Below the pieces are notes generated by a model. It was not told the DNA's origin. It made no database searches and saw nothing but the letters and a program-made list of their open reading frames with translations. The position numbers and the translations under genes are program-made. Of a stretch of DNA of 64,000 bases, positions 11,638-23,654 are shown piece by piece; within the stretch, counting starts at the first letter, position 1; the number at the start of each line of letters is the position of its first letter. This DNA is from Sympetrum striolatum (taxonomy: Eukaryota > Arthropoda > Insecta > Odonata > Libellulidae), in contig CANPUZ010000065.1 of NCBI GenBank assembly GCA_947579665.1, positions 1 to 64,000 of the forward strand, written 5' to 3'.

Positions 11638-12345
11638 GATTTGTGATAACAATTTTGAAAACAAGAGATACATGTTCATGACATCTTTTCATCATTTTTT
11701 TCATCAAGAATTTATAATAAAATCAGAGGAAGAGGATCAGAGACCAATCTTTGAGGTACATGGAACTATAATAGTTTATAATTAGTTATTTTTATTCTAC
11801 AATTTCATATTGTTGATTAAATTGTGTTAACTTTGCATGTGTATTAATATTCTTGCTTTGAGTACCTTTTAAGTGGAGAAAATTTCCTCATGCTTCCTCA
11901 GCCCAGATTGTTAGCTAGTTGAATTAGGAGCAGACGGCCGTTGGTTTATGTGACTAACTACTGGTGAATCTAGTCCTTATTGAAAAACTGCTAAAATTTT
12001 ATTCTTGATTGATTATTCGGTGAAACTTTGTTTCCTTTAACCCTCGAGTACTCGCGTCTGGGTCGACCCATGTGAATTTTAAAATTCCATACCTTTTTAT
12101 TAGTGCTTCTTCACTTCTTCTTTCTCGTAGAAGCTGAGTTTTAGAATGTACTGAACCAGCCATGCATTTTCGCCAAATCGGAAGTTTAATTATTTAAAAT
12201 TTTTTTTCTTAGCGGTAGTGCAAGGTAGATGAAAGACCTTTACGTAAAATATTGCATTTTTGACCTTGTTTCTGCCTTATTTTTTAGAGATATTACATAA
12301 ATTTCAAATAATTAACAATTTTCAGTAGTATATTAAATGTTATTT
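11638..12345 (+). repeat. 0.7-kb direct duplication, copy 1
   Basis: From TTTGTGATAACAATTTTGAA onward this segment matches 14966-15678 nearly base for base, with differences at scattered positions such as GGCCGTTGG versus GGCTGTTGG. It contains TTTAACCCTCGAGTACTCGCG, which resembles a TTAA-flanked piggyBac end, but no partner end was found. It has no coding motif that I recognise. Confidence 0.8.
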
Positions 12346-12701
12346 TATTTGTTCATCTGTTCCTGGTCGTAAACCGAATCGGTCGTGAACCGAGACAATT
12401 TCTCCCGTTGAAATTATTGTAAATACAATTAATCCGTTCCAAACTCAGAAACATTGTATTTTTGTTTATAATGCATGTAAATTACATGTAAAATTAATTA
12501 AAAGAAGATAAATAAAAAAATTTTAATACTTTACGTGATTATTATTTTTTTAAATTTTTTCCTTAATCGTCTTTACGAGCGTCATTGACTGCGATCAGTC
12601 AATAGCTTGCGTATACGGAAGAAGACCCATATGGTATAAAAGAAAATTCAAAATAAATATAAAATACAGTAATTTGAATTTAAGGTAGCTTAATGTTATT
12701 A

Positions 12702-12868
12702 CCATATTTCCCGTCCTGAAAGACGCACCGGCGCATAAGACGCGCCTAGATTTTTCAGGTAAGAATTTACAAAAACACTCATACTTTGTCACGTAAGGTT
12801 GAGTGCTGGTAAACTCTTTATCGCGAGAGGTACAATGTATTAGCATAGGGATAACATCACCATTTCCT
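12702..12868. mobile_element. Truncated copy of the CCGTATTT MITE
   Basis: Matches the first part of the 7323-7832 MITE, starting after TA at 12700-12701 with CCATATTTCCCGTCCTGAAA and including GGTTGAGTGCTGGTAAACTC. The match stops near 12868 and the right end is absent. Confidence 0.75.
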
Positions 12869-13384
12869 ATTTTTTTACCCATTTGCAATAATATCATAAA
12901 TTCATATAATTGCTAATACAGTGGCGTTTTATACACACTGAACCCTGGGTTGATATCCACAGTAATTGTCTGGACAGTTAAAAGAATGATATGTGTTCAG
13001 AGGAATCTCAATACTCACACTCAAAGAACCTTAAAGCCCTGAGATATAGGTGTCGTGACCTACTCCTACTTGGTGTCCCTTTTTTACTTTCTCCATATAC
13101 GAAGTATAGAGATAGTATTGTTTCCATGAAAAAATTCGACTTCGAGATTTCAACGGAAATACATGTTTTGGGGTCCCTAGAACACGTTTTGACCATTTTC
13201 GGAATGATGTCTGTGTGTATGTGTGTGTGTGATAGTGGGCGCTCTAAGGTGAAAACTATAAGTCATATCAATACCAAACTTCATATATAGTACTGTGGTG
13301 TGTGCTGTCAGAGTTGATTAGTTTTTGGAGTAAATCGGTCTTCCGGAAGTCGAGCTTCATTTTTCAAAACTCATTTCCGGTTTT

Positions 13385-13550
13385 CAAAATATCTCCATAA
13401 ATATGAGATTTAGGTATATACTATTATCTTTAAATGTTTTAGAAAATTTAATTTACTATAACTTTTGTATGAAACATATTTTTGTATCACCGGTTGATTA
13501 GGAGTTATTCGTGAAATACCGATAAACCGGAAGTAGCTGATTATGTACTT
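13385..13550 (-). repeat. 180-bp monomer, diverged copy
   Basis: Contains AAATATCTCC, TTTAGGTATATAC, CTATAACTTTTGTATGAAAC and GGAGTTATTC in the order and orientation opposite to the tandem dimers at 22800-23060 and 62492-62760. Confidence 0.55.
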
Positions 13551-14499
13551 TGTGGGTGCTCTGGGCTCTATCGGCGCTAGGCCAATTTCATTGTTTTTCA
13601 TCGATCATGTCCCGAAAAACATTATTTATAATGTTTGTGACGTAAAAGATAATAATATATAAATTAATCACTCATCTTCCAAGTTTAGATAGAATATAGA
13701 GTTCGAAATTACTGTCGTATATAAATATTTACATCTTATATATGGAGAAAGTCATGTGCTGGCCACATCAGATATTTAATTTTCTTTTTATATATATGTA
13801 TTTGTATTGTTTTTCCTCCTTTTCTGTAATTAATATTAGTTAATGGTTAGGTGTAAGAGAGGCCCTAATGGGCCTAACCTCGCCAAATAAAGAGTTTTTA
13901 TTATTATTATAACTTTTGTTTCACTTACGTTTATTCTCATTCCATATAATTCTTTCCCAATATGATGGGAACACAATTAAAAATTTCGGCGCCGAGCAGA
14001 GGGGTCCTTGCCGAAAAGAGACGAGGTGATGTACGGAGGGATAAAGGAAAGAGTGAAACTCGTGAGAAGTTTCTAATCAAAGCTCCCTGAAGCATCTTTG
14101 CCGAGGAAGGGCAAAGCGACTTGTGGGAAAAATGCAAGAATTAGGTGACGATATATTTTGCGTTTAAGTTTTTTCTGTTCTTAGATAAGGCACCTGAGAT
14201 TGCTGTCGGACTTTGTCCCTCACCTCAATTGACGATTCCGAGATATGCCTCCTGCAAGACAAAGATAGAGACGAGACACTTGTTATAACGATATCTCAGA
14301 ATTTGATCACTTGTTATAAGGACGTTACTCCCTACCCTTTTTGCTGTGAGACGGACAACGGCCATAAAATCACTCGCTATAACGCAACTCTCGTTATATG
14401 CTATACTCGTTATAACGGACTGCAAAAGGTTGATTAGTTTTGGATGAATATCGCTTAACCGGAAGTTCCGGTTAAACCGGAGCAAAATTTATTTTCTTA

Positions 14500-14650
14500 A
14501 ATATCTCTGTAAAAATGCAATGTAGGTATATACATTTACGCACAAAAGTTATAGATAATGTATTTTACCACAATTTTTGTATGAAACATTTTTTCGTAAC
14601 ACTGATTGTTTAGGAGTTATTCTTGAATAATGGTTAACCGGAAGTTATCA
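14500..14650 (-). repeat. 180-bp monomer, second diverged copy
   Basis: Reads AAATATCTCTGTAAAAATGC, AATGTAGGTATATAC, ACAAAAGTTATAGATAATGT and GGAGTTATTCTTGAATAATG; the reverse complement of the monomer at 22800-22960. Confidence 0.6.
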
Positions 14651-14965
14651 CCAGTTACCAGTCAGTCAGCTACCGGAACACATCAGATTTTTGTTATTAG
14701 AAGTTGAAAAGGTGGCATTTAAAAACAAAAAACATAAGCAGAGTAGTAGTTTTCAGTAAATTCTTCAATAAATTAGTCCAACATTAGCCCAAACCTAGAC
14801 CAATTCAAAGTTGATAATGTTTACAATGTTCATACAAATTTTAATGGCTTGAACAAGTTATATGTGAATTTTACATGTTTTTGAAAAAATAATTTTTGGT
14901 GGAAATTTGTCATAACTGCCATTTTTGATTATTTATAACAAAAAAAGTTGACAAGAGAGAATCTT

Positions 14966-15678
14966 TGTGATAACAATTTTGAAAACAAGAGATACATGTT
15001 CATGACATCTTTTCATCATTTTTTTCATCAAGAATTTATAATAAAATCAGAGGAAGAGGATCAGAGACCAATCTTTGAGGTATATGGAACTATAATAGTT
15101 TATAATTAGTTATTTTTATTCTACAATTTCATATTGTTGATTAAATTGTGTTAACTTTGCATGTGTATTAATATTCTTGCTTTGAGTACCTTTTAAGTGG
15201 AGAAAATTTCCTCATGCTTCCTCAGCCCAGATTGTTAGCTAGTTGAATTAGGAGCAGACGGCTGTTGGTTTATGCGACTAACTTCTGGTGAATCTAGTCC
15301 TTATTGATAAACTGCTAAAATTTTATTCTTGATTGATTATTAGGTGAAACTTTGTTTCCTTTAACCCTCGAGTACTGGCGTCTGGGTCGCCCCATGTGAA
15401 TTTTAAAATTCCATACCTTTTTATTAGTGCTTCTTCACTTCTTCTTTCTCGTAGAAGCTGAGTTTTAGAATGTACTGAACCAGCCATGCATTTTCGCCAA
15501 ATCAGAAGTTTTATTATTTAAAAAAAATTCTCTTAGCGGTAGTACCAGGTAGATGAAAGACCTTTACGTAAAATATTGCATTTTTGACCTTGTTTCCACC
15601 TTAATTTTTAGAGATAATATATAAATTTCGTATAATTAACAATTATTTTTAATATATTAAATGTTATTTTATTTTTAA
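14966..15678 (+). repeat. 0.7-kb direct duplication, copy 2
   Basis: Near-identical to 11638-12345. Its left context differs: here it is not preceded by the LINE C-terminal fragment, so the left boundary of the duplicated unit is at the TTTGTGATAAC phrase. Confidence 0.8.
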
Positions 15679-16393
15679 ACAGTTTGCAATATGCAATATT
15701 CCAAATTCATCAGCCATTTACTCGGCGACAGGGATATCGAATTTTTAAAGAATCTTTTTGCTATTTAGTTTGCTTGTCATTTTAATAACCAGGTTAACCA
15801 TTAATATGACACAGTGGCGCAGCCAGGATTTACCAATGGGGGGGGTCTGAGGAAACGAAAAATGCCTACTTTACAGGGACTAGTAAAAATAAGGCCGCTA
15901 CTTACTACAATCCATGTCAATTCTTTCAAAAACTAAATACATTCAAAACTAGAGGAGTTTAACGCTTATGTGGCCAACTTATTACACTTTGCATGATAGT
16001 AGTTTACATAAGCGAATAATTGGAAACTTAACAAGTTTGTTCTTTGGATTTCTGGTTTGGATACGTCCAATATCTATTAAAAACCCCTTTTTTTCTATGC
16101 TGAAGCTTTTTAGTGATGTAGATATAAACTTTCCGAGTCTTCGAGAGTTCTTTCTTCCTAGAGGTTGCAAAGCGTGGGAAGGAAAAAAATAGCTACGGTT
16201 ATTTGGCAAGCGATATAAAACGTAACATCCACTCAATTGTTCCCCCACATTGGCGCGCCCATGCTTATTTCATTATCTTCCGTTATTTGACTATATCATC
16301 AGCAGATTTTGGAATTTAATTGAAATATCACCTGTCAAGAAAACGCTATCAATGTATAAAAATAATGATATGAAGTATATATACAGCTTATTG

Positions 16394-16449
16394 CACTGCA
16401 GGTCTGGCAGATGGGATGAAGGATCCTCCCATCTGCCAGACCTGCAGTG
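16394..16449. other. Perfect 23-bp hairpin at the LINE 5' junction
   Basis: The arm 16394-16416 (CACTGCAGGTCTGGCAGATG plus GGA) is the exact reverse complement of 16427-16449; the loop is the 10 bases TGAAGGATCC. The left arm includes the last three bases of the target duplication. It looks like a tiny 5' inversion or template switch made during LINE integration. Confidence 0.9.
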
Positions 16450-16778
16450 AGCCATTAACAGTTGCACATTTGTTTGAAAACTGTGACAAATATCAAAATG
16501 TACGAGAGAGGTTAAGCATTCAGGGTAGCCTTAAGGACATTTTAAAAAATGACATAAGCTCGGTAGAGAAAGTAATCAAGTTTATAAGGGAGACCAAACT
16601 CATAAACCAAATATAACAACCTAACAAGAAGCTCATAGTGCTGTGGTAATTTTCTTTAGCTTTATAAAGTTAAATGTATCTATTACAGTAAATTCTACTT
16701 ACATAAGGAATTTTATTTGTGTGTGTGGTGCAATTAACCCTAGCTGTTGACGCACCCTCAAACCATAATACTACTACT
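16397..16778 (+). mobile_element. 5'-truncated LINE with 12-bp target duplication
   Basis: Flanked by the perfect direct repeat AGCTTATTGCAC (16385-16396 and 16779-16790). The frame at about 16416-16616 reads PPICQTCSEPLTVAHLFENC, a CCHC-like C-terminal motif of LINEs that carry an RNase H domain, then a stop at 16614-16616. The 3' tail ends in AATACTACTACT. The last 50 bases (16728-16778) resemble the tail of the SINE at 34159-34283. The 5' junction is a perfect foldback (16394-16449). Only about 66 codons survive, so it is dead on arrival. Confidence 0.85.
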
Positions 16779-18219
16779 AGCTTATTGCACAAGGTTTGTA
16801 TAAGAAACAAAAAATCATTTTTATCAGATGAAATTTTCTGCCAGGCTTACAATTAAGCCTGATTTCGTTATTTATGTATTAGCTAAGTATTTCATTGAAT
16901 GCGTCACATACCGAAAATTAAAAATTCGGCTGCATTAAAAAATACAGTAGACTCTTGATTATAGTTGATATTATAATTGAACTTGCAGTATTAAAGTCAC
17001 ATACCAAGGTGAAAAAAATGAAGACGTCAACTTACAATTATTTGGACTAAGTAATAGGTGGTTTAACCGGCAAAGAGCTTATGCAAACCCAGCAAATTAA
17101 TGCAAATTAATTTTTACTGAAATCTTTAATTGCTCCAATACTTTTTCAAATGTTTACGGAAATTCGGTTAGCAGAAAATTTTCGTAAATAAATATCAAAT
17201 TAACAGGCAATCATAAAATAAAGATCCGTATATTTTCTATCATCCCGAGTAATGAAGAGTCAACTGTGTGCAGACTTTTAATCGTCTAGAATGCTTAATA
17301 AAGGAAAAAGTAGCTTTTCAATTGTCGCTAAACTCATCTTGAGATGTGCCCTCTGATAACAGCCCTAAAATAAGAAAATCCTACTAAATGCATCTAATAA
17401 TGGTTATTTCACAAAAAACACATAGTAATTAACTTACGTTTTTTTCCGATAGCGGCCTCGAACTGTTAGCGGACTGTGAAAAGAATTTTCGGATGTCCAT
17501 CAGCACCTTATGAAATCCAAACTAAACTCTCCTTCGAACTGTTGTGAAGTTCTCAAAAGCATTACTCACGAGCCTATGTTTGCATTCACACCCTTGAAAC
17601 AGTCACAAGCAAAAGATCTAACTGATCGTTTAATGAATTTGTTTGTTTCTCAAACGTAATCTTAATCTCTGTTTTCAGGGTGCAAGTTTCGAATTACTTC
17701 TCGAATGTTCCCTTGTATTTTTTCAAGGAGTAAACAAATCAGCACTTTCAAATTTTTCTCATGGGAATCTTATCTTATGGCGTGAGTTATCTAACTAAAG
17801 GATAGGATTAAGAAGTGCATGCGTTGAACATTGTGTGCAAAACACTCGTATCATAGCACCCCATTGATATCGATGTCGGCTCTAGGCTTACTCTGCTACC
17901 GAAAACATCACCTTAACTGAAACTGGAGCCATATTTATGGGTACGCGAAGCTTTCGCTGAATTTATCAAGCAAACACATGACAAGCCGTGTATCTGTAAG
18001 ATTTGCGTGATAACCCCCCCTTCGCGAGGGGGGGTTTTGTACCCTTCAATAGAAATAAAAGTACAAAGTTAGTCATAGGACTTGACTCTTGGGGGGGGTT
18101 TGAACCCCTAAAACCCCCCCCTCGCTGCGCCACTGATATGACATAATCACTAATGAATTACAAATTTATTCACTACATTTTGAGACAATTGATGATTAAC
18201 GAGTACTCTCACCCCAAAT

Positions 18220-18689
18220 TGTCACGTCAGTACGTCTGGTGGAATCGACGCGACATAATAGATATTAGTATTATTATAATACATAATAGTGATTTTGTCC
18301 CATAAGGTTAACCCTCTATTATAGTTACTCTATGGTAGCGCTGTATTCTACAGTAGATATAAGAAATGTTTATAAATAATATGAGTGATTAATTTATTAA
18401 AAACAAATGTTTAATCATGCAGCTATTCCCCCGAGCGTATGATTAAAACTTAATCCCATACACACACAAAAACCGATGCAACATGATGCATATTGATTCA
18501 AGACTTGAAGACATTACCTCAAATTGTAGATGATGCTTATTTGTAAAAAGTGTACCAGTCCGGATAATGAACATAAAGTCTGTAAGCTTTTTATCAAAGA
18601 TCGTTAATGTTCCACAATAGTTCCAAGAACAACAATACAGACAGAAATCAACAAACAAACAAATAGTTGCCAAGGCCTCACCCGTCACA
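18220..18689 (-). repeat. Ty3/gypsy-like long terminal repeat
   Basis: On the minus strand the segment starts TGTGACGGG right after a purine-rich tract (AGAAGGGGAGA) and ends GTGACA, giving TGT...ACA borders and a length of 470 bp. It follows an integrase C-terminus in the right order and orientation for a 3' LTR. The matching 5' LTR is not in the window. Confidence 0.65.
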
Positions 18690-18852
18690 TCTCCCCTTCT
18701 TTAGTTATTTTTTTTAATAAACCTTCACTTAGGGGAGTAATAAATCAAATTTGGATTCACAGTACTTTTACGATTTCGATTACAGAGAGAAGGTGGTTGC
18801 ATTTCTATAGGCGACCTCACAATTGGGAAATCAACATCCAATTCGCACTCAG

Positions 18853-19047
18853 TCAATCTTCTTTTGACACCCGAAGGTGTCTTCGTTTACGTCTACATTC
18901 GACACCATCTTCCGTAACCACTTTGTATGATCTAGGAGCAACCTGTTTCACTACCTTACCCTTACGCCACAGTTTATTGCGATCATTTGGTTGAATCCAA
19001 GCAATTACACCAGGTGACAACTCAGACAAATCTTTGGCACTAGAGTC
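18853..19047 (-). pseudogene. Ty3/gypsy integrase C-terminal fragment
   Basis: The minus strand reads LSPGVIAWIQPNDRNKLWRK, then APRSYKVVTEDG, then RRKRRHLRVSKED and a stop. This W...W-(K/R)-G-V ... RSY-V-T--G ... RR-RRHLR order is characteristic of the C-terminal end of Ty3/gypsy integrases. Only about 64 codons remain; upstream pol, gag and the 5' LTR are absent. Downstream, across about 160 bases, come a polypurine tract and an LTR, so the order of a 3' retrotransposon end is kept. The fragment cannot support integration by itself. Confidence 0.75.
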
Positions 19048-19350
19048 GGTTAATGGTAGTTATCTGAGGGTTTCACCATTACTTTTTTCAGTCAGAAATT
19101 TGGAGGGTCACCGCCCTAATCCGAACCCTTAGCTTGCCTTCACAGCTCAGGGGCACCCAACCCTCCCATCAGGGGGAACCATAAGAAACTGACCGTGTGG
19201 AATACAATTTTAAAAATTATAAACAATTTAAATGAGCAACAATTTATTATCTTTGTCATCTCACTCGTCCTAAGAGATATACAAGCATCTTTTGATCGAC
19301 GTTCTACGATGAAAATTAAGATTTTTCGTTATTTTGCTAGAAATTACCCG

Positions 19351-19493
19351 TTGACACACGGCAACGTTGCTGTTGGGTTTGTTTGGGGGGGGGATTTCTA
19401 GCAAAAATCTAGAAATCCTTCCCCCCAAACCAACCCTCATTGAGATATTTAAAACACCAGCCTATCTGACTGAGCAACGTTGCCGTGCATCAA
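19351..19493. repeat. Small nested foldback element
   Basis: Outer arms TTGACACACGGCAACGTTGC(T) at 19351-19371 and AGCAACGTTGCCGTGCATCA(A) at 19473-19493 pair with two mismatches. Inner arms GATTTCTAG (19393-19401) and CTAGAAATC (19409-19417), flanked by a G run and a C run, make a second hairpin. No clear target duplication was found. Confidence 0.6.
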
Positions 19494-20236
19494 TTCTAAT
19501 TCAAACACTTGGTGCCAAAAAAACTAGCATCCGTTAAGCAGCTCTACCATTTGAAGTGTACGGCAGACATATTTCAAATTTATTATGATTCAATTTCTTA
19601 AAAGATGGAAGTTTATGACCAGGCATGTGAATAGAAATAATTTACTACTGTACTGAAGGTAAAAGGGTGAAGAGGCAACCACACATGCTTTTTCCACCAC
19701 TTTCTTTGTGAGATAGGCGGGCTGAACGCTCCACAATACAAGGATAAAAAAAATTCTACATGGACAATGGTAGAAATTTTTCATTGTAAAAATTATCAAA
19801 TTCATCAACAGTGCGTGTATGCGGTGCCTACGGCACTTTAAAATGTCTCGTAGGTCGTTAAATAACAAAAATAGCAGAGTTTTCTTTATCAACAATTTTT
19901 GGATAGTAAATAAATAGTAATGAGGTTCTGCTTCAGTGTTTGCATTTATAAAAGATTGATCTTGTATCTTATTAAGTCTCATGGTGATAACTTGAGAAGG
20001 TTTTGAAAAATTCGCGTTCAAAGTGGACCTACCATTTTCTGAGTGCCAAAAACCGTGCTTTTTTTCATACAATGCCAAATAAAAAATTTGTTGATATGGT
20101 AAAAATCGTTGATGGTATTCACAAAACGCAGAAATAAATTTTCTATCATTTCCAGTTTATTTCATTTCAATCGATGAATAGGTTACTGAGATACTTCAAA
20201 CTCCAGTATGTAGACTTTTTGCATGGACAGTAGATA
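19494..20236. other. Spacer with one unrecognised open frame
   Basis: A 162-codon open frame on the minus strand (19590-20078) is the only notable feature. Its product has no motif I recognise and is rich in residues expected from AT-rich noise, so I do not call a gene. Confidence 0.3.
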
Positions 20237-22799
20237 ATCTCCATCAATCAGTAACAATTCCAAGTAATTCTTCGTCTTTTCTGAAATATTTCACTTCTTA
20301 TTCAAACACTTATATTAGTGTCGAAACAACTAAATGAAAAAACTAAATTTATCACCTCCGCTACACTTTTCGTGAAAAATATTCTCATGTAAGTTTCTCT
20401 TTATCGAACAGCACTGATTGCATAAACTTTGGGAAAGGACCTTGAGGCAGCATCAACAATCCCACGCCCTTCTGTCCATTTCGTTAGAAAAATAAATACT
20501 TTTTAATTTACATACATTTCAAGCACTTTGCCACTGTGTACGTACAATTTATATTACTCAATTTTCAACCGTATGAAGAAGGCAGTAAGCGTATATTGAA
20601 CCATCAGCATAAACTTCTATGGTCATTATAAAGTTCTGTTCAGCATTAAGACCGCTGCTGCGAAGAATTATTGTTCAGTTTAATGATATTAACTAAAAAT
20701 ACAATGTAACAACAAAAGGGGTAATATTAATTATAAGTTAGCTTTAGTGGCGATTGGGGAGACCTACCTCGACCACGTTGCTGGTTGCACTTCCCATGAA
20801 TCTACATCAGTGGTTCACAACTGTGGCGCTGAGAAGTCTTATGGTGGTGTTATGTGCCCAAGTCATATTGAGGGGGCGTTGAGGTTCAGCCGACGCCCCC
20901 TTGAGCAGTTGGCTTATTTAATGGCCACTGAGGATATTACTGACATCTCTGTTTCGATTCTTCAACTTTTGACGCTACAGCCTTTTGGTGTCGGAAACAT
21001 TGTGATAAATGTTTTCTCAGCTCTTGCAAAAGCTTGTGGCAGAAGGATGCGTCACGAATGGGGTTTAAGTACTCCGTGGAATACTGACGGAATGGAGGGG
21101 AGGGGAAAGCAAAGGGGCGGAAACGTTGTTTGCAGTGCGGCTAATATTGCGTTTTAAATGGAAACACGGATATTGTAACTGCCATTAAAATTCTACATAA
21201 AGGTTATTTGGCAAAAGTATAATAAGTCTCAACCCGATTAAAAGACACACATCTCCCCGAGATATCATTTTAAATCATCTCTACTTTGGAATATACATAG
21301 TAGTTCCAAGGATTTTTTCTGTTGATGACACGACCCTATCAAAAACTTTTTTAAACTTTTATTGCATTTCTTCATCGGCCTCTTTCCACGTAAAAATAAT
21401 GACATTGTAAATTAGTTTTCGTTCTTCGCTGTAAAGCGCGTTCAGACTCCCAATTTTGGATATTTCGTAATTTGCAATTGAAAATTATAGGAAAAATAAA
21501 AGTACGAATATGACGGAAAGAGAGAAAAATGTGGAAATGATTAAATGGAATGAAAATAAGTACAGGGTGAAAATAATACGGTGGGTGAGTTCTAAAATGA
21601 ATTGTTTAATAACCATGAGGATTAAAAACAGGCAACAAGGCATAGGGAAGGAGCAGACATTACATTGTATATGCTCTCTGCATTTTTTCGGGTGTCCGTC
21701 TGCGTAGGTTGGCTTGGTGACTGAAGTTTCACTGACTACCCAGTCAGTGTCTTCAGGTCGAAGGATTATCATCGACCCTTAACACCTTCTACCTTATGTA
21801 TGATGTAGATCATAGGTTGGGAACCTATGATAATGAGACATCTTGCACGTCATTTGAAATGGAAACTATGAGCAAATATTTATGGTTATTAATGTTAATG
21901 TATTCTTTTCATCTGGAAAAACTTTAAAGCCATGATTTAGTGCTTATTTGGAAGTGTGTGGCAACTTGCATTGGGGATAAAAATTAAAAACAAGCTTAAA
22001 AATTGATAACAACAGTAATAACTCTAGTTAATATTGGGTCTTAATTTTTTTGCTCGACAAGGAAAATCAGATGTAGGTGTCCCTTACCTATATACCAACC
22101 CCACAATACTTGCCTCGCTTATTAGAGTCATATTCAAGCCTACTTTTAAGCCAGAATAAATCCTAAAGATAAAATTATTTCTCAGAGGTACTAAGTATTG
22201 GTATTTCTTCTTTCCCCAACAACAAAATTGTCTTATAGTGATCTAATTTCGATTAAGCGGTTCATTGATTGAAATACTTTGAATTTACTTGAAAATTTCA
22301 GAAAAAAAATAGCTCTGTTTAAAGTATCAAGGAGCAATTCCTAACCTATAAAAGCTTGCAAGGCTGCGTTTCCGCATGCAATGATTACTGGTGCCAGTAA
22401 TCCTTGCGTTCGTAAAAGTAGAAAGTTCAACTTTTTGGCACTGGAAGACTTTCCTCACTCTGTTTTCCTTCACATCTTTCAACTTGTCCTAATTAATAAG
22501 TTGATTACTGTGTGTATAATCAAGCACTGAGGATGTCATTTGGTGAAACTCCATCACAGGAACAGCAGGAATTTTTGGAAATTGAAAATGGAGCCTCAGT
22601 ATGTACACAGAGAATTAGGAGACCAAAGGATGCCAAGTTCAAGTAATCTGCTCCGTCAATTTGGGGTTTTTTGAGGATAAATGAAGGAACATGTTTATGC
22701 AAAAATAAAGAAGGTTTATTAGAATAATCTTACAACATTTGCATAAAATCTGATGTGGCCAACACATGACTTATGATACTAAAAATGTTTCAAAAAAAA

Positions 22800-23060
22800 G
22801 TTGTAGTAAAATACACTATCTATAACTTTTGTATGTAATTGTATATACCTACATTGCATTCTGACAGAGATATGTATGAAAAACTTCCATTTCTGGATAA
22901 ACAACAAATTCCGGTTTATCCATTATTCAAGAATAACTCCAAAACAATCAGTGCTACAAAAAACTATTTCAAACAAAAGTTGTAGTGAAGTATATTATCC
23001 ATAACTTTTGTATTTGATTGTATATACATACATTAAATTCTGATAAGAGATATTTAAGAA
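22800..23060 (+). repeat. Tandem dimer of a 180-bp monomer
   Basis: GTTGTAGTAAAATACA-like and TATCTATAACTTTTGTATG-like phrases recur with a spacing of 180 bases (about 22800 and 22980). The same dimer is at 62492-62760 in copy B. Single inverted monomers occur at 13385 and 14500. Confidence 0.65.
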
Positions 23061-23654
23061 TCAAAATTTTTAATGAAATAAAAATTAAGTGAATCATTTA
23101 CAAACATAACTAAAATATTGTAATAATGTTCCGATAGTCCCATGAGATATCCCATCCCAAGATTGATGTTTCAAGTTATCCTAGAAATATTGTGAGGGTA
23201 CTTTCAAAGCAAACAACAAAATGATTTTCTGTTAACGCTTTTTCTGCATAAACAGCTTTGAGATATTTGCATTTAAATTCAGTGAAAGTTATGGAAGCTA
23301 AAATGGACCACTGCTACAAACAGACATGCATTCACTGAATCTCCCGTAATATTCTCTCAATTCAATCAATCATCAACACTTTATGTAAAGAGGCTGTTTA
23401 GAATCAACATTAATTAGGAAAAGCAAACTTTATACTTCATATAAATCAAGATATTGTAACTTACAAGGGAACATTACGCGTTGAGTGAAAGGGTTCTTCA
23501 TAATACTTTTAGGGAAGGCTCTCGTGTAAATAATAATAACAATTGTGAAACCTAAGCGACTAACTTTTGGTAATTTTTAAGAAATAAGCGTTTAAAAATC
23601 AGCGTCGGATTTCATCGCTCATTGTTATATATGCGAACAGACTCGTGTTTCAAG

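Larger units (their letters stand above)
12869..14965. other. Repeat-rich stretch without a gene
   Basis: No gene recognised. Two copies of a 150-180-bp monomer (listed separately) lie here. A segment at about 13840-13915, AAGAGAGGCCCTAATGGGCC then CTCGCC, AATAAAG and a TTATTA-type tail, closely resembles the 3' end of the LINE at 26763-31441 and is probably the tail of a related, heavily truncated LINE. Around 14237-14430 GTTATAACG-type phrases recall decayed Tigger ends. Confidence 0.4.
15812..18135. mobile_element. hAT-type element, non-autonomous, with nested LINE
   Basis: The ends are CAGTGGCGCAGCCAGG (left) and, read inward on the other strand, CAGTGGCGCAGCGAGG (right). A perfect 8-bp target duplication ATATGACA flanks them at 15804-15811 and 18136-18143. 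An 8-bp duplication with CAGTGG ends is the hallmark of the hAT superfamily. Long G or C runs lie just inside both ends. No hAT transposase frame is visible in its 2.3 kb, so it is probably non-autonomous. A 5'-truncated LINE sits at 16397-16778. Confidence 0.9.

Noticed and set aside
12037..12062. TTAACCCTCGAGTAC as a piggyBac end
   Set aside because: No inverted partner flanked by TTAA was found, and the phrase lies in the middle of a duplicated block.
19590..20078. 162-codon open frame on the minus strand
   Set aside because: No recognisable domain, AT-driven composition, no splice or repeat context supporting a gene.
20747..21157. 136-codon open frame in duplicated copy A
   Set aside because: The corresponding sequence in copy B carries indels that break the frame, so there is no sign of coding constraint.
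20808..21828. CAGTGGTTC(A/C)CAAC start and GGTTGGGAACC phrase, resembling hAT ends, in both duplicated copies
   Set aside because: The right-hand phrase does not end in the complement of CAGTG and no 8-bp target duplication is visible, so borders are not supported.
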